A stretch of DNA of 64,000 bases from Sporosarcina jeotgali (GCF_033304595.1 NZ_CP116341.1:3017001-3081000), one strand, 5' to 3'. Positions 17,378 through 26,735 are shown, counted from the stretch's first letter. Made by a program: numbers and translations. The notes: generated by a model from the letters alone, not told the origin.

Positions 17378-17630
17378 GTTATGAGCAGTTTTTCGGGGTT
17401 TATGATCACTTTCCTGGGGGTTATGAGCGGTTTCCTTGGTTTATGATCACTTCCCTGCGGTTATGAGCGGTTTCCTTGGTTTATGATCACTTCCCCGCGG
17501 TTATGAGCGGTTTCCTTGGTTTATGATCACTTTCCTGTGGTTATGAGCGGTTTCCTTGGTTTATGATCACTTTCCCATAGTTATGGGCGGCCTTGGGGTT
17601 ATAATCACTTTTCAAGAGTTATCATTAATC
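17378..17630. repeat. Intergenic array of 20-bp tandem repeats (array 1)
   Basis: About 12 units at a 20-bp period fill most of the 433-bp gap between the AhpD-like gene and the antiporter. From 17421 to 17580 two unit types alternate strictly: TTATGAGCGGTTTCCTTGGT (at 17421, 17461, 17501, 17541, four identical copies) and TTATGATCACTTYCCNNNRG (at 17441, 17481, 17521, 17561), making a 40-bp higher-order repeat. Flanking units decay. All begin TTATGAKC. The rest of the gap (17281-17377, 17631-17713) shows nothing clear. Confidence 0.95.
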
Positions 17631-17713
17631 TGCATAGCTACCTTCCCCTCTCCAGCTTCAGCTGTTTCAATACGTGCCGCCTGTGGTACTAGATGGAGTA
17701 GGTATGCGAAAGG

Positions 17714-18913
17714 GTGAGGGCATTGATTGCTATACAAATTACAATTTTACTTGCGATTGGGTACACAGCACTCACAATTGACCGCTGGCAGAAGAACTTC
17801 CCGCTGCCCGTATTTCTTGTGCTCGTCGGCATCGGCTTGTCTTTCATTCCTTACTTCGCTGCTATGTCCGTCTCAAAAGACATAATCTATGATGTTTTTT
17901 TACCTGGACTTCTATTTATCTCAGCCTATCAGTACTCTGCAAGGGCTTTAAACGCTCATAAAGGTGTAATTGGGGTTCTGAGTACTCTTGGTCTCATCTT
18001 GACGGCCGTAGTGCTCGGAGCTTTCGTCTATGCGTTTGGCGGCCTGTTCATCAGCATTTCCTTTGTAGGCGCGCTTTTGTTTGCATCCATCCTGACCCCA
18101 ACAGATCCTGTGTCCGTCGTTTCTATATTGAAGCAATCTACAGATGATCCCGCCATTGCTGAAATTGTGGATGGCGAATCGATGATCAACGACGGAACAA
18201 GTGTCGTGCTGTTCGGGGTTTTGATGGGGATGTTTACAATTGACAAATCGTTTCACCTTTTTTCATTTCTGGGAGAGTTCCTTTATGTATCTATCGGTGG
18301 TGCCGGACTTGGGTTACTCATTGGCTGGCTCTTTAGTAAAGCTCTCCACCTGGCTCCCCAAAAAGAAAACCAAGTACTGCTCAGCATCGTTATTGCGTAC
18401 GGAGTTTTTCATCTAGCAGAGTTCTTCGAGTTTTCCGGTGTTCTTGCAACGGTGTCTGCCGGAATCATGTTATCTGCTGAACTTGAGCGCACAACGAACG
18501 AAAAAGAGTATCGGGCTGCACTTAACGGCTTTTGGGAAGTCGTTGAACCTGCATTGCTCTCCTTGCTATTCCTATTGATCGGCATTACATCTGCGAAGTA
18601 CCTGCTATTTAATCATTGGATTCTGGCAATCGTCATCTTTGTTGTATCCATAGTTATTCGATTTTTGGTTATCGCCGGAACCATGCAGGTTTTTGATGGA
18701 TTAAAACAGCGCATCAGCTTTAGCGACGCTTTCCTTCTCTCGTGGTCAGGCATTCGGGGTACGATGTCCGTCTTCCTGCTGCTCAGTTTGGAAGCAGAAG
18801 CTGATGGTCATGCTGACATCATCATTTCACTGGGATTTGCAGTCGTCTTTCTGTCTCTCGTTTTTCAAAGTATCGGGATTTATCCACTATCGAAACGATT
18901 GGCCCGTCACTAA
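17714..18913 (+). CDS. CPA1-family Na+/H+ antiporter
   Basis: About 399 residues with eleven to twelve membrane segments. Ion-site motifs typical of NhaP/NHE exchangers are present: LTPTDPVSV near residue 133 and DGESMINDGTSVVLF near 155. A conserved Arg lies in SWSGIRGTMS near 338. It lacks the long C-terminal cytosolic domain. The start is uncertain: GTG at 17714 has almost no spacing from AAAGG, while TTG at 17723 would use GGGTGAGG. It probably exports Na+ and is useful in alkaline or salty habitats. Confidence 0.9.
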   Translation: MRALIAIQITILLAIGYTALTIDRWQKNFPLPVFLVLVGIGLSFIPYFAAMSVSKDIIYDVFLPGLLFISAYQYSARALNAHKGVIGVLSTLGLILTAVVLGAFVYAFGGLFISISFVGALLFASILTPTDPVSVVSILKQSTDDPAIAEIVDGESMINDGTSVVLFGVLMGMFTIDKSFHLFSFLGEFLYVSIGGAGLGLLIGWLFSKALHLAPQKENQVLLSIVIAYGVFHLAEFFEFSGVLATVSAGIMLSAELERTTNEKEYRAALNGFWEVVEPALLSLLFLLIGITSAKYLLFNHWILAIVIFVVSIVIRFLVIAGTMQVFDGLKQRISFSDAFLLSWSGIRGTMSVFLLLSLEAEADGHADIIISLGFAVVFLSLVFQSIGIYPLSKRLARH

Positions 18914-18919
18914 CTTCTG

Positions 18920-19678
18920 TTAGTCAGATTCTATTTTCAGCAGCTGCATTCGTTCTGTAAACAAACTTCTATAGGACAGGAAGCCAAGAAACACACTCGT
19001 CATCGCTGCTGTCGCAAGCAATAAAAACACAACGAGCAGTTGAAATTGAACCGCCTGGATTGGATCTGCTCCTGCAATGATTTGGCCGCTCATCATCCCT
19101 GGCAGCTGAACGATCCCAATTGTCTTCTGGCTTTCAATGGTAGGGATCATGCTCGCCTGAATTGCTTTCAATAATTGACGATTGATGGATTGTTTCGGGG
19201 TACCGCCCAATGATAAAATCAATTCACTTTCGTCTCGATGTGCTTCGACTTCTGCAGTGAAACGGTTTAAAAACAAGATTGCCAGCACCATCGAGTTGCC
19301 GATCACCATTCCGCTAAGTGAAATAATGTATTGAGCTGTTGCGGGAACAATATGTAATCCAAGCAATACGGTTTGCGTCAGCACTTCAATCGCAGCAAAT
19401 GTGACAAACAGTTTCCAGGTGATTCCTTTAATCGCTTTCCCTTTATGGCGCGCATTCTGGACCGCTGCTACAATCATGAGCAGCACCATTAATAGGATGA
19501 ATACAGGATGTTCGGAATCGAATACAAACTTTAATACGAATCCTACTGCTATGAGCTGAATCGTCGATCGAAGCGTTGCAACAATCGTATCCCGTTCCAG
19601 TCCCAAGTTCAGCGTTTTCGACAGCAATAATGGGATGAATACAAAGATCAGCGTTAAACTTAATGTCATCCAGCTCAT
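18920..19678 (-). CDS. fetB: ABC permease of the FetB (UPF0014/YbbM) family
   Basis: A 252-residue membrane protein with about seven hydrophobic segments. The conserved central part IGNSMVLAILFLNRF and LSLGGTPKQSI belongs to the FetB family, whose characterised members export iron with FetA. It overlaps the ATPase gene by four bases and is convergent with the antiporter, with six bases between stops. Metal specificity is inferred from family only. Confidence 0.85.
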   Translation of the reverse strand: MSWMTLSLTLIFVFIPLLLSKTLNLGLERDTIVATLRSTIQLIAVGFVLKFVFDSEHPVFILLMVLLMIVAAVQNARHKGKAIKGITWKLFVTFAAIEVLTQTVLLGLHIVPATAQYIISLSGMVIGNSMVLAILFLNRFTAEVEAHRDESELILSLGGTPKQSINRQLLKAIQASMIPTIESQKTIGIVQLPGMMSGQIIAGADPIQAVQFQLLVVFLLLATAAMTSVFLGFLSYRSLFTERMQLLKIESD

Positions 19679-20424
19679 GACAGCGCTCCTTTCACAAATC
19701 GCTTCACATGCACGTCTTCTGACGCATTAATCTCTTCTTTAGTACCGGCTTCACGCAATTCCCCATCAACCATTACCCAGTAATACTCCCCTATCCGACT
19801 TGCCTGTTCCAAATTATGAGTAATCCAAACGATGGTAATTTTCCCGGTATCATTCAATTTGACAATTAACTCTTCAATTTCCTGAAGCGATGCAGGATCG
19901 AGAGAAGCTGTGATTTCATCTAATAATAAGATTTTCGATTGATTTAATAGCGTGCGTGCAATGGATACTTTTTGCTTCTGCCCCCCTGAAAGTTCTCGGG
20001 CATCGCGTGCTAGAAGCGATAAGGGCAGGCCAACCTGTTCCATCGTGGCTTTTGCTTGTTCATCTGATAAGATTTGTCCGCGCAGTTGTAATGGAAGTGC
20101 TAAATTATCGCGGACCGTTCCCTGAACCATCGGAGAACTTTGCAGCACAATACCAACATGCCTTCTAACAGAAACTGGGGACTTTTCTTCAATTCGCTTT
20201 CCATCTATGTAAATTTTACCTTCTGTCGGACTAATAAGACCGTTGCATAACTTTAACAATGTCGTTTTTCCTGCTCCTGAAGGTCCGATTAATGCTGTGA
20301 TTTTACCAGCAGGAAATTGACCGCTCACATCTTTAATAATGTCGGTATGATTGACACCATAACTTACATGATTTAACTCAAGAGCGATTGGTGAAGGTGG
20401 AATACTTCGCTTTTCTTGACTCAT
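19675..20424 (-). CDS. fetA: ABC ATPase of the FetA (YbbL) family
   Basis: Nucleotide-binding subunit of about 249 residues with Walker A GPSGAGKTT, Q-loop IVLQSSPM, signature LSGGQKQKV, Walker B ILLLDEITASLD and H-loop WITHN. It partners the FetB permease, to which it is coupled by ATGA. The ATG at 20424 lies 9 bases after AGGAG; a TTG at 20433 is too close. Confidence 0.87.
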   Translation of the reverse strand: MSQEKRSIPPSPIALELNHVSYGVNHTDIIKDVSGQFPAGKITALIGPSGAGKTTLLKLCNGLISPTEGKIYIDGKRIEEKSPVSVRRHVGIVLQSSPMVQGTVRDNLALPLQLRGQILSDEQAKATMEQVGLPLSLLARDARELSGGQKQKVSIARTLLNQSKILLLDEITASLDPASLQEIEELIVKLNDTGKITIVWITHNLEQASRIGEYYWVMVDGELREAGTKEEINASEDVHVKRFVKGALS

Positions 20425-20569
20425 ATGATTCAACTCCTAACGTATTGAATTGCCTATTCTTACACAACCTGATTCTTCCGATTTATTCCATCCAATGACC
20501 TATTGTAATTTTACCATTTCGATCAATAATCAAACCATACCATATCTTGTTCTCTAAGGAGGTCACACG

Positions 20570-21901
20570 ATGTACATCTCGTTCATACACAAAAAAAGAC
20601 GGGTTACCCCGCCGGTTCTCATTGCAAGCAGTTTTTTAGTTACGATAGTCATCGGGACCTTGCTGCTTAAACTTCCTTTTGCAACAACCATTCCAATCAC
20701 TTGGACAAATGCGCTGTTTACTGCCACATCCGCGACAACGGTTACAGGATTAAGTGTATTTGATGTGGGTTCTACTCTTACGCTATTCGGCGAAATAGTA
20801 CTTCTAGCTCTCATCCAAATAGGCGGCGTTGGATTAATGGCTTTCGCGGTTGCACTTTTAATGGTTCTTGGACGAAAAGTGGGGATGAAAAACCGGATAT
20901 TTCTTCAAGAATCATTCAGTCAGCAATCGCTCGGAGGAACGGTTAAATTTTTGAGAAGCATTCTGGCATTCGTATTCGTAACAGAAGGTATCGCATTTAT
21001 TTTATTATCATTTTTTTGGATCCCAGAGTTCGGTTTGAAACATGGTCTTTACTATAGTCTATTTCATGTCATTTCCGCTTTTAACAATGCGGGATTCTCT
21101 TTATTTCCTGATAACTTAATGGGATTTGCGGGCAGTCTACCTGTAACGCTCATTTTATCTTCACTTTTCATCATCGGGGGACTTGGTTTTACAGTAGTCA
21201 TGGAGGTTATCGCAAAACGCTCTCCAAAACAATGGTCTCTTCATACGAAAATGATGCTGGCCGGAACACTCACGGTTAACCTGATCGCTGCATTTTTGCT
21301 GTTCGCGTTGGAATATCACAACACGAAAACTATCGGCAGCATGTCTTTCGGGGACAAAGTGCTGACCTCCTATTTCCAAGCTGTCACACCCAGGACAGCT
21401 GGATTCAACATGGTATCCATCGGTGATATGGAGAGCAGTTCCCTCCTTCTTACATTGTTGCTCATGTTCATCGGAGGGGGCAGCGCTTCTACAGCGTCAG
21501 GTATTAAACTGACAACGTTCATCGTCATTGTAGTGGCCACGCTCGCTTATTTCAGAGGGATGACAGAGCCCCACTTATTTAAGCGCACGATTAAATCGGA
21601 AATCATCTTCCGCTCACTTGCAATTGCGGCTGTTAGTTCTATGCTCGTATTTACAGCGTTCTTCTTGTTGACTGTTACGGAAAAAATGCCATTCATTGAT
21701 TTGTTAATGGAAACGGTATCCGCATTCGGAACAGTTGGCTTGTCAGTTGGGATTACGGGTGATTTGAGTCCCGTGGGAGAATGGATTATCTGCGGAGTTA
21801 TGTTTTTAGGCAGAATCGGCCCCCTCACACTATTCTTCATGCTGATCCGGCCTAAGAAAGAGACCTTCAAGTATTCTTACGACCGTGTTCATACAGGATG
21901 A
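20570..21901 (+). CDS. ktrB: KtrB-type potassium uptake channel subunit
   Basis: A 443-residue TrkH/KtrB family protein that forms the K+ pore. Four M1-P-M2 repeats show the selectivity glycines in TTVTGLSV, NNAGFSLF, PRTAGFN and GTVGLSVG. The gating-loop GGGSASTASGIK lies in the third repeat. The start has AAGGAGG. No KtrA gene is adjacent, so the gating RCK subunit must be elsewhere (as for KtrD/KtrC in Bacillus). The paralogue assignment KtrB versus KtrD is not certain. Confidence 0.9.
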   Translation: MYISFIHKKRRVTPPVLIASSFLVTIVIGTLLLKLPFATTIPITWTNALFTATSATTVTGLSVFDVGSTLTLFGEIVLLALIQIGGVGLMAFAVALLMVLGRKVGMKNRIFLQESFSQQSLGGTVKFLRSILAFVFVTEGIAFILLSFFWIPEFGLKHGLYYSLFHVISAFNNAGFSLFPDNLMGFAGSLPVTLILSSLFIIGGLGFTVVMEVIAKRSPKQWSLHTKMMLAGTLTVNLIAAFLLFALEYHNTKTIGSMSFGDKVLTSYFQAVTPRTAGFNMVSIGDMESSSLLLTLLLMFIGGGSASTASGIKLTTFIVIVVATLAYFRGMTEPHLFKRTIKSEIIFRSLAIAAVSSMLVFTAFFLLTVTEKMPFIDLLMETVSAFGTVGLSVGITGDLSPVGEWIICGVMFLGRIGPLTLFFMLIRPKKETFKYSYDRVHTG

Positions 21902-21908
21902 CAAAAAG

Positions 21909-21948
21909 ATACCGCCCTGAGTCTGCCAGTGCAGATGCAGAGCGGTAT
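21909..21948 (+). terminator. Stem-loop downstream of ktrB
   Basis: ATACCGC pairs with GCGGTAT, with inner CTG/CAG and TCTGC/GCAGA pairings. The tail TGTGTTAG is poor in T, so it may be a weak terminator or an mRNA-stabilising hairpin. Confidence 0.55.
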
Positions 21949-21996
21949 TGTGTTAGGCATCGATTATTCAGACGGGGTTGAATGGTAACTTTTTAG

Positions 21997-22155
21997 TTAT
22001 GATCACTTTTTAAGTTTTATGATCACTTCTCTCGAGTTATGATCGTCTTTACAGACTTATGATCATATTTCTGGTGTTGTGATCACATTCACAGGGTTAT
22101 GAGCACTATTTGGCATTTATGATCATTTCCCTGTGTTTATGAGCAGATTATCACC
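21997..22155. repeat. Intergenic array of 20-bp repeats (array 2)
   Basis: Eight units start exactly every 20 bp at 21997, 22017, 22037, 22057, 22077, 22097, 22117 and 22137. Each opens with TTATGATC, TTGTGATC or TTATGAGC; the last 10 bases diverge freely. The core is shared with array 1, but the units are much more degenerate. It lies between the convergent ktrB and HEPN-like/CBS genes. Confidence 0.92.
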
Positions 22156-22181
22156 TTTGCACGCCCCTCATTGCGATCCCG

Positions 22182-22886
22182 TTAGTCAATCTTCAATAAA
22201 TCATAAGGAGTGATAATCCCGATCAACTTTTCATTATGTCCGGCATTCTCCGTAATTAGCAGCGCTTCGAGACGTGATCCTTTTGTAATTGCTCTCTTGA
22301 AATAATCTTCCGCTTCGTACACAGATAGATCTCTTTTGACAAATTCGAACGATTCCTTACGTTTTTCATAGTTGTAGACGTCAGAGAGTGTCGGTATTTC
22401 CCGGGAAATAGAATCTTCTGTCGATTGGCCAGCGAGCCAGTGAGTAATACCGGCAGCTGTAATGAGTCCTTTGAACTTTTCATTTTCGTAAATCGGAACC
22501 TGGCCAAATTTATTATCACGCATTAGCCTAAGGGCAGATGTAAGGGGATCTGATGCTTGCAATGTATGTACCTTACAACCGAACAAGGCACCCACATTCA
22601 ACGGATTGCTTACTTTGCGTTCAATCAATTCAATCAGTTCCACGATATCATCATGCGGTTCGGCAATCACGTAGTCCAGCCCGGTTCGGTGATGAATAAT
22701 CGCATTCCGTAAATCACCAAACTCCCGCAAGTCCTCTTCATAATTACGGACTACCGAGTTTTTGATTTTCGCTTTTTCAATGAGACGATAAAAAGGCAGA
22801 AAACCACTCTCATCTACTTTTTTAGAAAGTGTTTTTTCAATACGATTGTAGGCAATAATAAAGCGATCTGAATTTTTCACAGACAT
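22182..22886 (-). CDS. HEPN-like helical domain fused to CBS pair
   Basis: A 234-residue soluble protein. Residues 1-92 are helical with the segment GDLRNAIIHHRTG (R60, H65), which resembles the R-x4-H motif of HEPN ribonuclease-fold domains. Residues 100-234 form two CBS repeats (VPIYENEKFKGLI and IITPYDLLKI), which usually bind adenine nucleotides. The combination suggests nucleotide-controlled activity, but catalysis is not shown. AAGGAG precedes the ATG. It is monocistronic with a position between array 2 and the opp operon terminator. Confidence 0.7.
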   Translation of the reverse strand: MSVKNSDRFIIAYNRIEKTLSKKVDESGFLPFYRLIEKAKIKNSVVRNYEEDLREFGDLRNAIIHHRTGLDYVIAEPHDDIVELIELIERKVSNPLNVGALFGCKVHTLQASDPLTSALRLMRDNKFGQVPIYENEKFKGLITAAGITHWLAGQSTEDSISREIPTLSDVYNYEKRKESFEFVKRDLSVYEAEDYFKRAITKGSRLEALLITENAGHNEKLIGIITPYDLLKID

Positions 22887-22937
22887 GTCTTCATCAACTC
22901 CTTACAATGAGTATACCCATTAAATTCGATTGAATCG

Positions 22938-22972
22938 CAAAAAAAGCCGTCCCTGTAGAAAGGGACGGCTTC
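22938..22972 (-). terminator. Terminator of the opp operon
   Basis: On the minus strand AGCCGTCCCT pairs with AGGGACGGCT around TTCTAC and is followed by seven Ts. Confidence 0.92.
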
Positions 22973-22985
22973 TCCATTTGGTTGC

Positions 22986-24809
22986 TTATTCAGCAACTCC
23001 CCACTTATAACGATCAGATTCTGTACCTGGCTCGATTGAGTAGTTTACAACGCGCTTATTAGCTGCTTCAAGAGCGTAACGGTATACAGTTGGTGCAACC
23101 GGAACGTCTTCATACATTAGCTCTTGCCATTGATTGTAGATATCTTTACGGTACTCTAAGTCAAATGCTTTTTCAGAAGTACCAGCTTTCAACAACTCAT
23201 CGTTCTTTTCGCTAGTATAGCGAGTGTAGTTGAATGATGCTGTACGGCCATATAGACCAGATGGATCTGGGTCAGAACCAGTTCCCCAAGCACCTTGGTA
23301 GATGTCAATCTTAGGATCATCATTTTCAACCATGTCGTAGAATGCGTTGAAGTCGTGCAGACGACCGTCAACTAGTTCAACTTTCAAACCAATGTCAGCC
23401 CAGTTTTGCATGTAAGCTTTTGCGATTGGCTCAGCAGTTTCTCCACCTGACATAGAAGCGAAGTTGATAACCAATTTTTCACCGTTCTGATCTTCACGGA
23501 ATCCGTCGCCATCTTTATCTTCAAAGCCAGCGTCGTCAAGAAGTTGTTTTGCTTTTTCCGGGTCAAACATGCGTCCTTCAACGCTCTTATCGTGGAAGCT
23601 TTCAAATACAGGAATGATTAGTGATGTTGCTGGGAAACGAAGACCGTGGTAAAGTTTTTCACCGATTGTCGCGTTATCCATTGCATACCACATTGCCTGA
23701 CGAAGTTCTTTGCTTGCCATTTTTGCATCTGGATCTGTTACGTTTTCTTTCTTAGCTGCATCCCACTTACCTTGTTTGAAACCGATGTACGTGTATGCAT
23801 AGTCAACTTGAGCAAGAAGTTCAATATTATCTACGTCTTTTACTGTTTCATACTGGTCAGCAGGGATCGTAGCAATATCCACGTCACCTTTTTTGATTGA
23901 TTCAACAATTGTTGCTGGACTTACTACTTTTTGAACGATTGACTTAAGAGCAGGCTTGCCTCTCCAGTAGTCGTCGTTACGAGAATAAAGAACTGACTCG
24001 CCTGGTACGATTTTGTCAATTTTGTAAGGACCGAAACCAATTGGATTTACACGGATTTTGTCTGAAGACTCAAGATCCTTAATCGTTGTTTCACCAGTCA
24101 TAATATCTCCAACGTGGTGACGAGGAGTTGCATATGACCAGAATCCTGAAAGGATTGAAGGTGTTGCTTCAGTGAACGTAAACTTCATCTCTTGATCGTC
24201 AATGATTTCGATACCAGAGATTTCTTTTGTTTTACCTTCGTGATATTCAGGCATACCTACTACGTTTTCAATCATGAAATCATAACGGTTTCCTGCGTAA
24301 TCAGGATGGCCGAGTAGTTGATAAGAGTAAAGAAGGTCGCTTGTTTTGACAGGCTCCCCATCATGCCATTTTACGCCGTCTTTGATTTTTAAAGTTAGTG
24401 TTTTGTTATCTTCTGAAAGTTCATATGTTGCAGCACCCTCGTTAGTGATCAAATAGTCACCATCTGTGTCAAGAAGTCCTTCATCGAAGAAACTAAGGAT
24501 TTCCGCATCATACGTACCTGAATAGAAGTTACGGTTCAATGTTCCTTCGAATGGCTCTCCGGCAACCATGGCTACTGTCATTTCGCCATCTTCCATTGCT
24601 TCAGCGTCATTAGACACTGAAAGTGGAAAATCGATATCTGCTGCATTTTCACCAGAGCCTTGTTCTGTTTTTTCGTTATCTTTTCCTTTATCTTTCCCTT
24701 TGTCCTTGTCTTTTCCGCCATCAGCACTATCGTCGCCATTACAAGCAGCCAGGAACACGCTGAGGACGAGCATTAGACTTGCCAGCAACATAAAACTTCT
24801 TTTCTTCAA
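22986..24809 (-). CDS. oppA: Oligopeptide ABC transporter substrate-binding lipoprotein
   Basis: A 607-residue SBP_bac_5 protein. The signal peptide ends in the lipobox LAAC (Cys22), followed by a low-complexity Asp/Lys/Gly linker, then the peptide-binding fold (TLKIKDGVKWHDGEPV near 135). It captures peptides outside the membrane. TTG start after GGGGAGG. It is the last gene of the operon oppD-F-B-C-A, before the terminator. This order differs from the usual oppABCDF. Confidence 0.9.
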   Translation of the reverse strand: MKKRSFMLLASLMLVLSVFLAACNGDDSADGGKDKDKGKDKGKDNEKTEQGSGENAADIDFPLSVSNDAEAMEDGEMTVAMVAGEPFEGTLNRNFYSGTYDAEILSFFDEGLLDTDGDYLITNEGAATYELSEDNKTLTLKIKDGVKWHDGEPVKTSDLLYSYQLLGHPDYAGNRYDFMIENVVGMPEYHEGKTKEISGIEIIDDQEMKFTFTEATPSILSGFWSYATPRHHVGDIMTGETTIKDLESSDKIRVNPIGFGPYKIDKIVPGESVLYSRNDDYWRGKPALKSIVQKVVSPATIVESIKKGDVDIATIPADQYETVKDVDNIELLAQVDYAYTYIGFKQGKWDAAKKENVTDPDAKMASKELRQAMWYAMDNATIGEKLYHGLRFPATSLIIPVFESFHDKSVEGRMFDPEKAKQLLDDAGFEDKDGDGFREDQNGEKLVINFASMSGGETAEPIAKAYMQNWADIGLKVELVDGRLHDFNAFYDMVENDDPKIDIYQGAWGTGSDPDPSGLYGRTASFNYTRYTSEKNDELLKAGTSEKAFDLEYRKDIYNQWQELMYEDVPVAPTVYRYALEAANKRVVNYSIEPGTESDRYKWGVAE

Positions 24810-24830
24810 TTGTCTTACCTCCCCTTTTTT

Positions 24831-25736
24831 TTAAGCCAATCTTTGTCTTGCATCCGACGCGCGTTTCACCGCTTGCCCGATGTAATTTATACACAGCATC
24901 ATTACTAGAATCAGTAATGCTGCGGGTAACCAAACCCACCATTTGTTTTGAACGATATCCGGATTCGTCGCAAACGCGATCAATGTCCCAAGAGACGGTG
25001 TACTTGCCGGAAGTCCAAAACCTAGAAATGTTAAACTGGTCTCAAGACCGATGTTGATAGCGAGCGTCAACGTCATATTTACAATGACAAGTGAGCTAAG
25101 GTTAGGGAACATTTCAAAAACCATGATCTTCCAATTTGGGGTGCCGAGTGTTTTGGATGCATTGATATAATCCAATTCCCGTTCGGCAAGACCTTTAGAT
25201 CGGATGAGTCTGGCCTTTCCAAACCAGGCGAACGCACTCATTATTAAGACGAATGTGAACACTGAGTAATCCGGAACGATTACGATAAATACAATGATGA
25301 ACATCAAACTAGGCAATACCATTAAGAAGTCTATTATTCTCATAATGATGTTATCTACAAAACCGCCAAAATATCCTGCGATTAGACCGATTGTTAAACC
25401 AAACAAACCGGCAATAAGTGTCACGCTGAGTCCAATTGTAAATGAGTTTCTCGTTCCAAGAAGTAATTGGCCGAATACATCTCGTCCGCCATCATCCGTA
25501 CCAAGCAGATGAGTTTCGGATGGTCTCTCCCATGTTTCTAAGAAATTAACACGCTGCAGTTGTTCCTGATCAATAAATAACGGTGAACTATACGCGGTGA
25601 TAATAATACCAAGTAGTAAAACTAACGAAACCAGTGCCAGCTTATCGTGTCTAATTTCCCGCCAAATCGTTTTTAAAAGTGACGGGTTACTCGCTTTTTC
25701 TTTAGCGATTAATTCTTTTTGATTTACTGTAACCAT
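24831..25736 (-). CDS. oppC: Oligopeptide ABC permease, OppC type
   Basis: A 301-residue permease with an N-terminal cytosolic segment, a first membrane segment near residue 37 and the BPD_transp_1 core. The EAA coupling loop is at about NASKTLGTPNWKIMVFEMFP. LGTDDGGRDVFGQLL is the OppC signature. It lies 27 bases after oppB. Confidence 0.92.
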   Translation of the reverse strand: MVTVNQKELIAKEKASNPSLLKTIWREIRHDKLALVSLVLLLGIIITAYSSPLFIDQEQLQRVNFLETWERPSETHLLGTDDGGRDVFGQLLLGTRNSFTIGLSVTLIAGLFGLTIGLIAGYFGGFVDNIIMRIIDFLMVLPSLMFIIVFIVIVPDYSVFTFVLIMSAFAWFGKARLIRSKGLAERELDYINASKTLGTPNWKIMVFEMFPNLSSLVIVNMTLTLAINIGLETSLTFLGFGLPASTPSLGTLIAFATNPDIVQNKWWVWLPAALLILVMMLCINYIGQAVKRASDARQRLA

Positions 25737-25763
25737 CTCTTATTCCCTCCTCATCTGCTTTTT

Positions 25764-26732
25764 TTATTCAATTCGAATACGCGGATCGATGGCGCTCAAT
25801 ATGACGTCTGAGAGCATAGTTCCGACAATAACAGCCGCACCAGAAATCATGACGATAGCTGTTACGACGGTAAAGTCGCGTCCTGTAATCGATTGTATAA
25901 AGAGCTGACCGAGGCCTGGATAACTAAAGATGGTCTCTAAGAAAATCGAACCGCCAATCAATCCTGTTATTTCGTACCCAAGGAACGCAGCGATTGGCAA
26001 TAACGAGTTACGCAAAATGTGCCGTGTGTAAACTTTACCTTCAGGAACACCTTTTGAACGCGCCGTTTTAACAAAGTCTTTTAACTTTGTATCGATAATA
26101 TCATTCCGTAAATATTGAATTGTTCCGAAAGTTGCAAGCAGTGCACCGGACAATCCTGGCAGTACTAAGTGATGTAATTTACTCATGAATTGTGCAAAGG
26201 TGCCTGATTCGATTCGGATATCGACACTGCCGCCCGTTGGGAACCAGCCAAGTATGAAACCGAATACGAACAACATGAGTAATGCAAATACAAATAATGG
26301 GGTAGCGAACGAAAAGTAATTATAGGTGACAATCAATTTGTCCACCCAGGTGTCCGACCACCTTCCCGCTATAATGCCAAGCGGTATGGCGACTGCATAG
26401 GAAACAATCAGGACAAAAAGTGATAGAGTTATCGTGTTTGCTACACGACCTGCTAGCAATGATGTAACAGGTTGCTTGTGAGTATAAGATTGTCCTAAAT
26501 CGCCTTTGACAGCTTTTCCAACCCATGCTCCGTACTGTACGTACCAAGGATCATTGAGTCCATATTGCTCACGTATCTTCTCCACTTGTTCAGGCGTTAC
26601 GTTCGGATTCCCCATGAAGGCTCCTGTTACCGCATCACCCGGCATTTGCTTCGCCAATACAAAAATGATAAGACTTAACAAAAAGAGCTGTGGAATCATA
26701 ACTAGCATACGACGCAAGATAAATTTAACCAT
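25764..26732 (-). CDS. oppB: Oligopeptide ABC permease, OppB type
   Basis: A 322-residue permease with six membrane segments. The OppB N-terminus MVKFILRRMLVMIPQLF is typical, and the EAA loop (VKTARSKGVPEGKVYTRHILRN region) contacts the ATPases. GGGGGG precedes the start. It pairs with OppC to make the channel. Confidence 0.92.
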   Translation of the reverse strand: MVKFILRRMLVMIPQLFLLSLIIFVLAKQMPGDAVTGAFMGNPNVTPEQVEKIREQYGLNDPWYVQYGAWVGKAVKGDLGQSYTHKQPVTSLLAGRVANTITLSLFVLIVSYAVAIPLGIIAGRWSDTWVDKLIVTYNYFSFATPLFVFALLMLFVFGFILGWFPTGGSVDIRIESGTFAQFMSKLHHLVLPGLSGALLATFGTIQYLRNDIIDTKLKDFVKTARSKGVPEGKVYTRHILRNSLLPIAAFLGYEITGLIGGSIFLETIFSYPGLGQLFIQSITGRDFTVVTAIVMISGAAVIVGTMLSDVILSAIDPRIRIE

Positions 26733-26735
26733 CGT

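Noticed and set aside
17148-17384. Frame overlapping the end of the AhpD-like gene
   Set aside because: Out of frame with a recognisable protein and running into the repeat array; no ribosome site.
17378-17630. CRISPR array
   Set aside because: Repeats are directly contiguous with a 20-bp period and no unique 30-40 bp spacers; no cas genes are near.
20434-20569. c-di-AMP (ydaO-type) riboswitch before ktrB
   Set aside because: The gap is only about 135 bases and none of the conserved motifs are visible.
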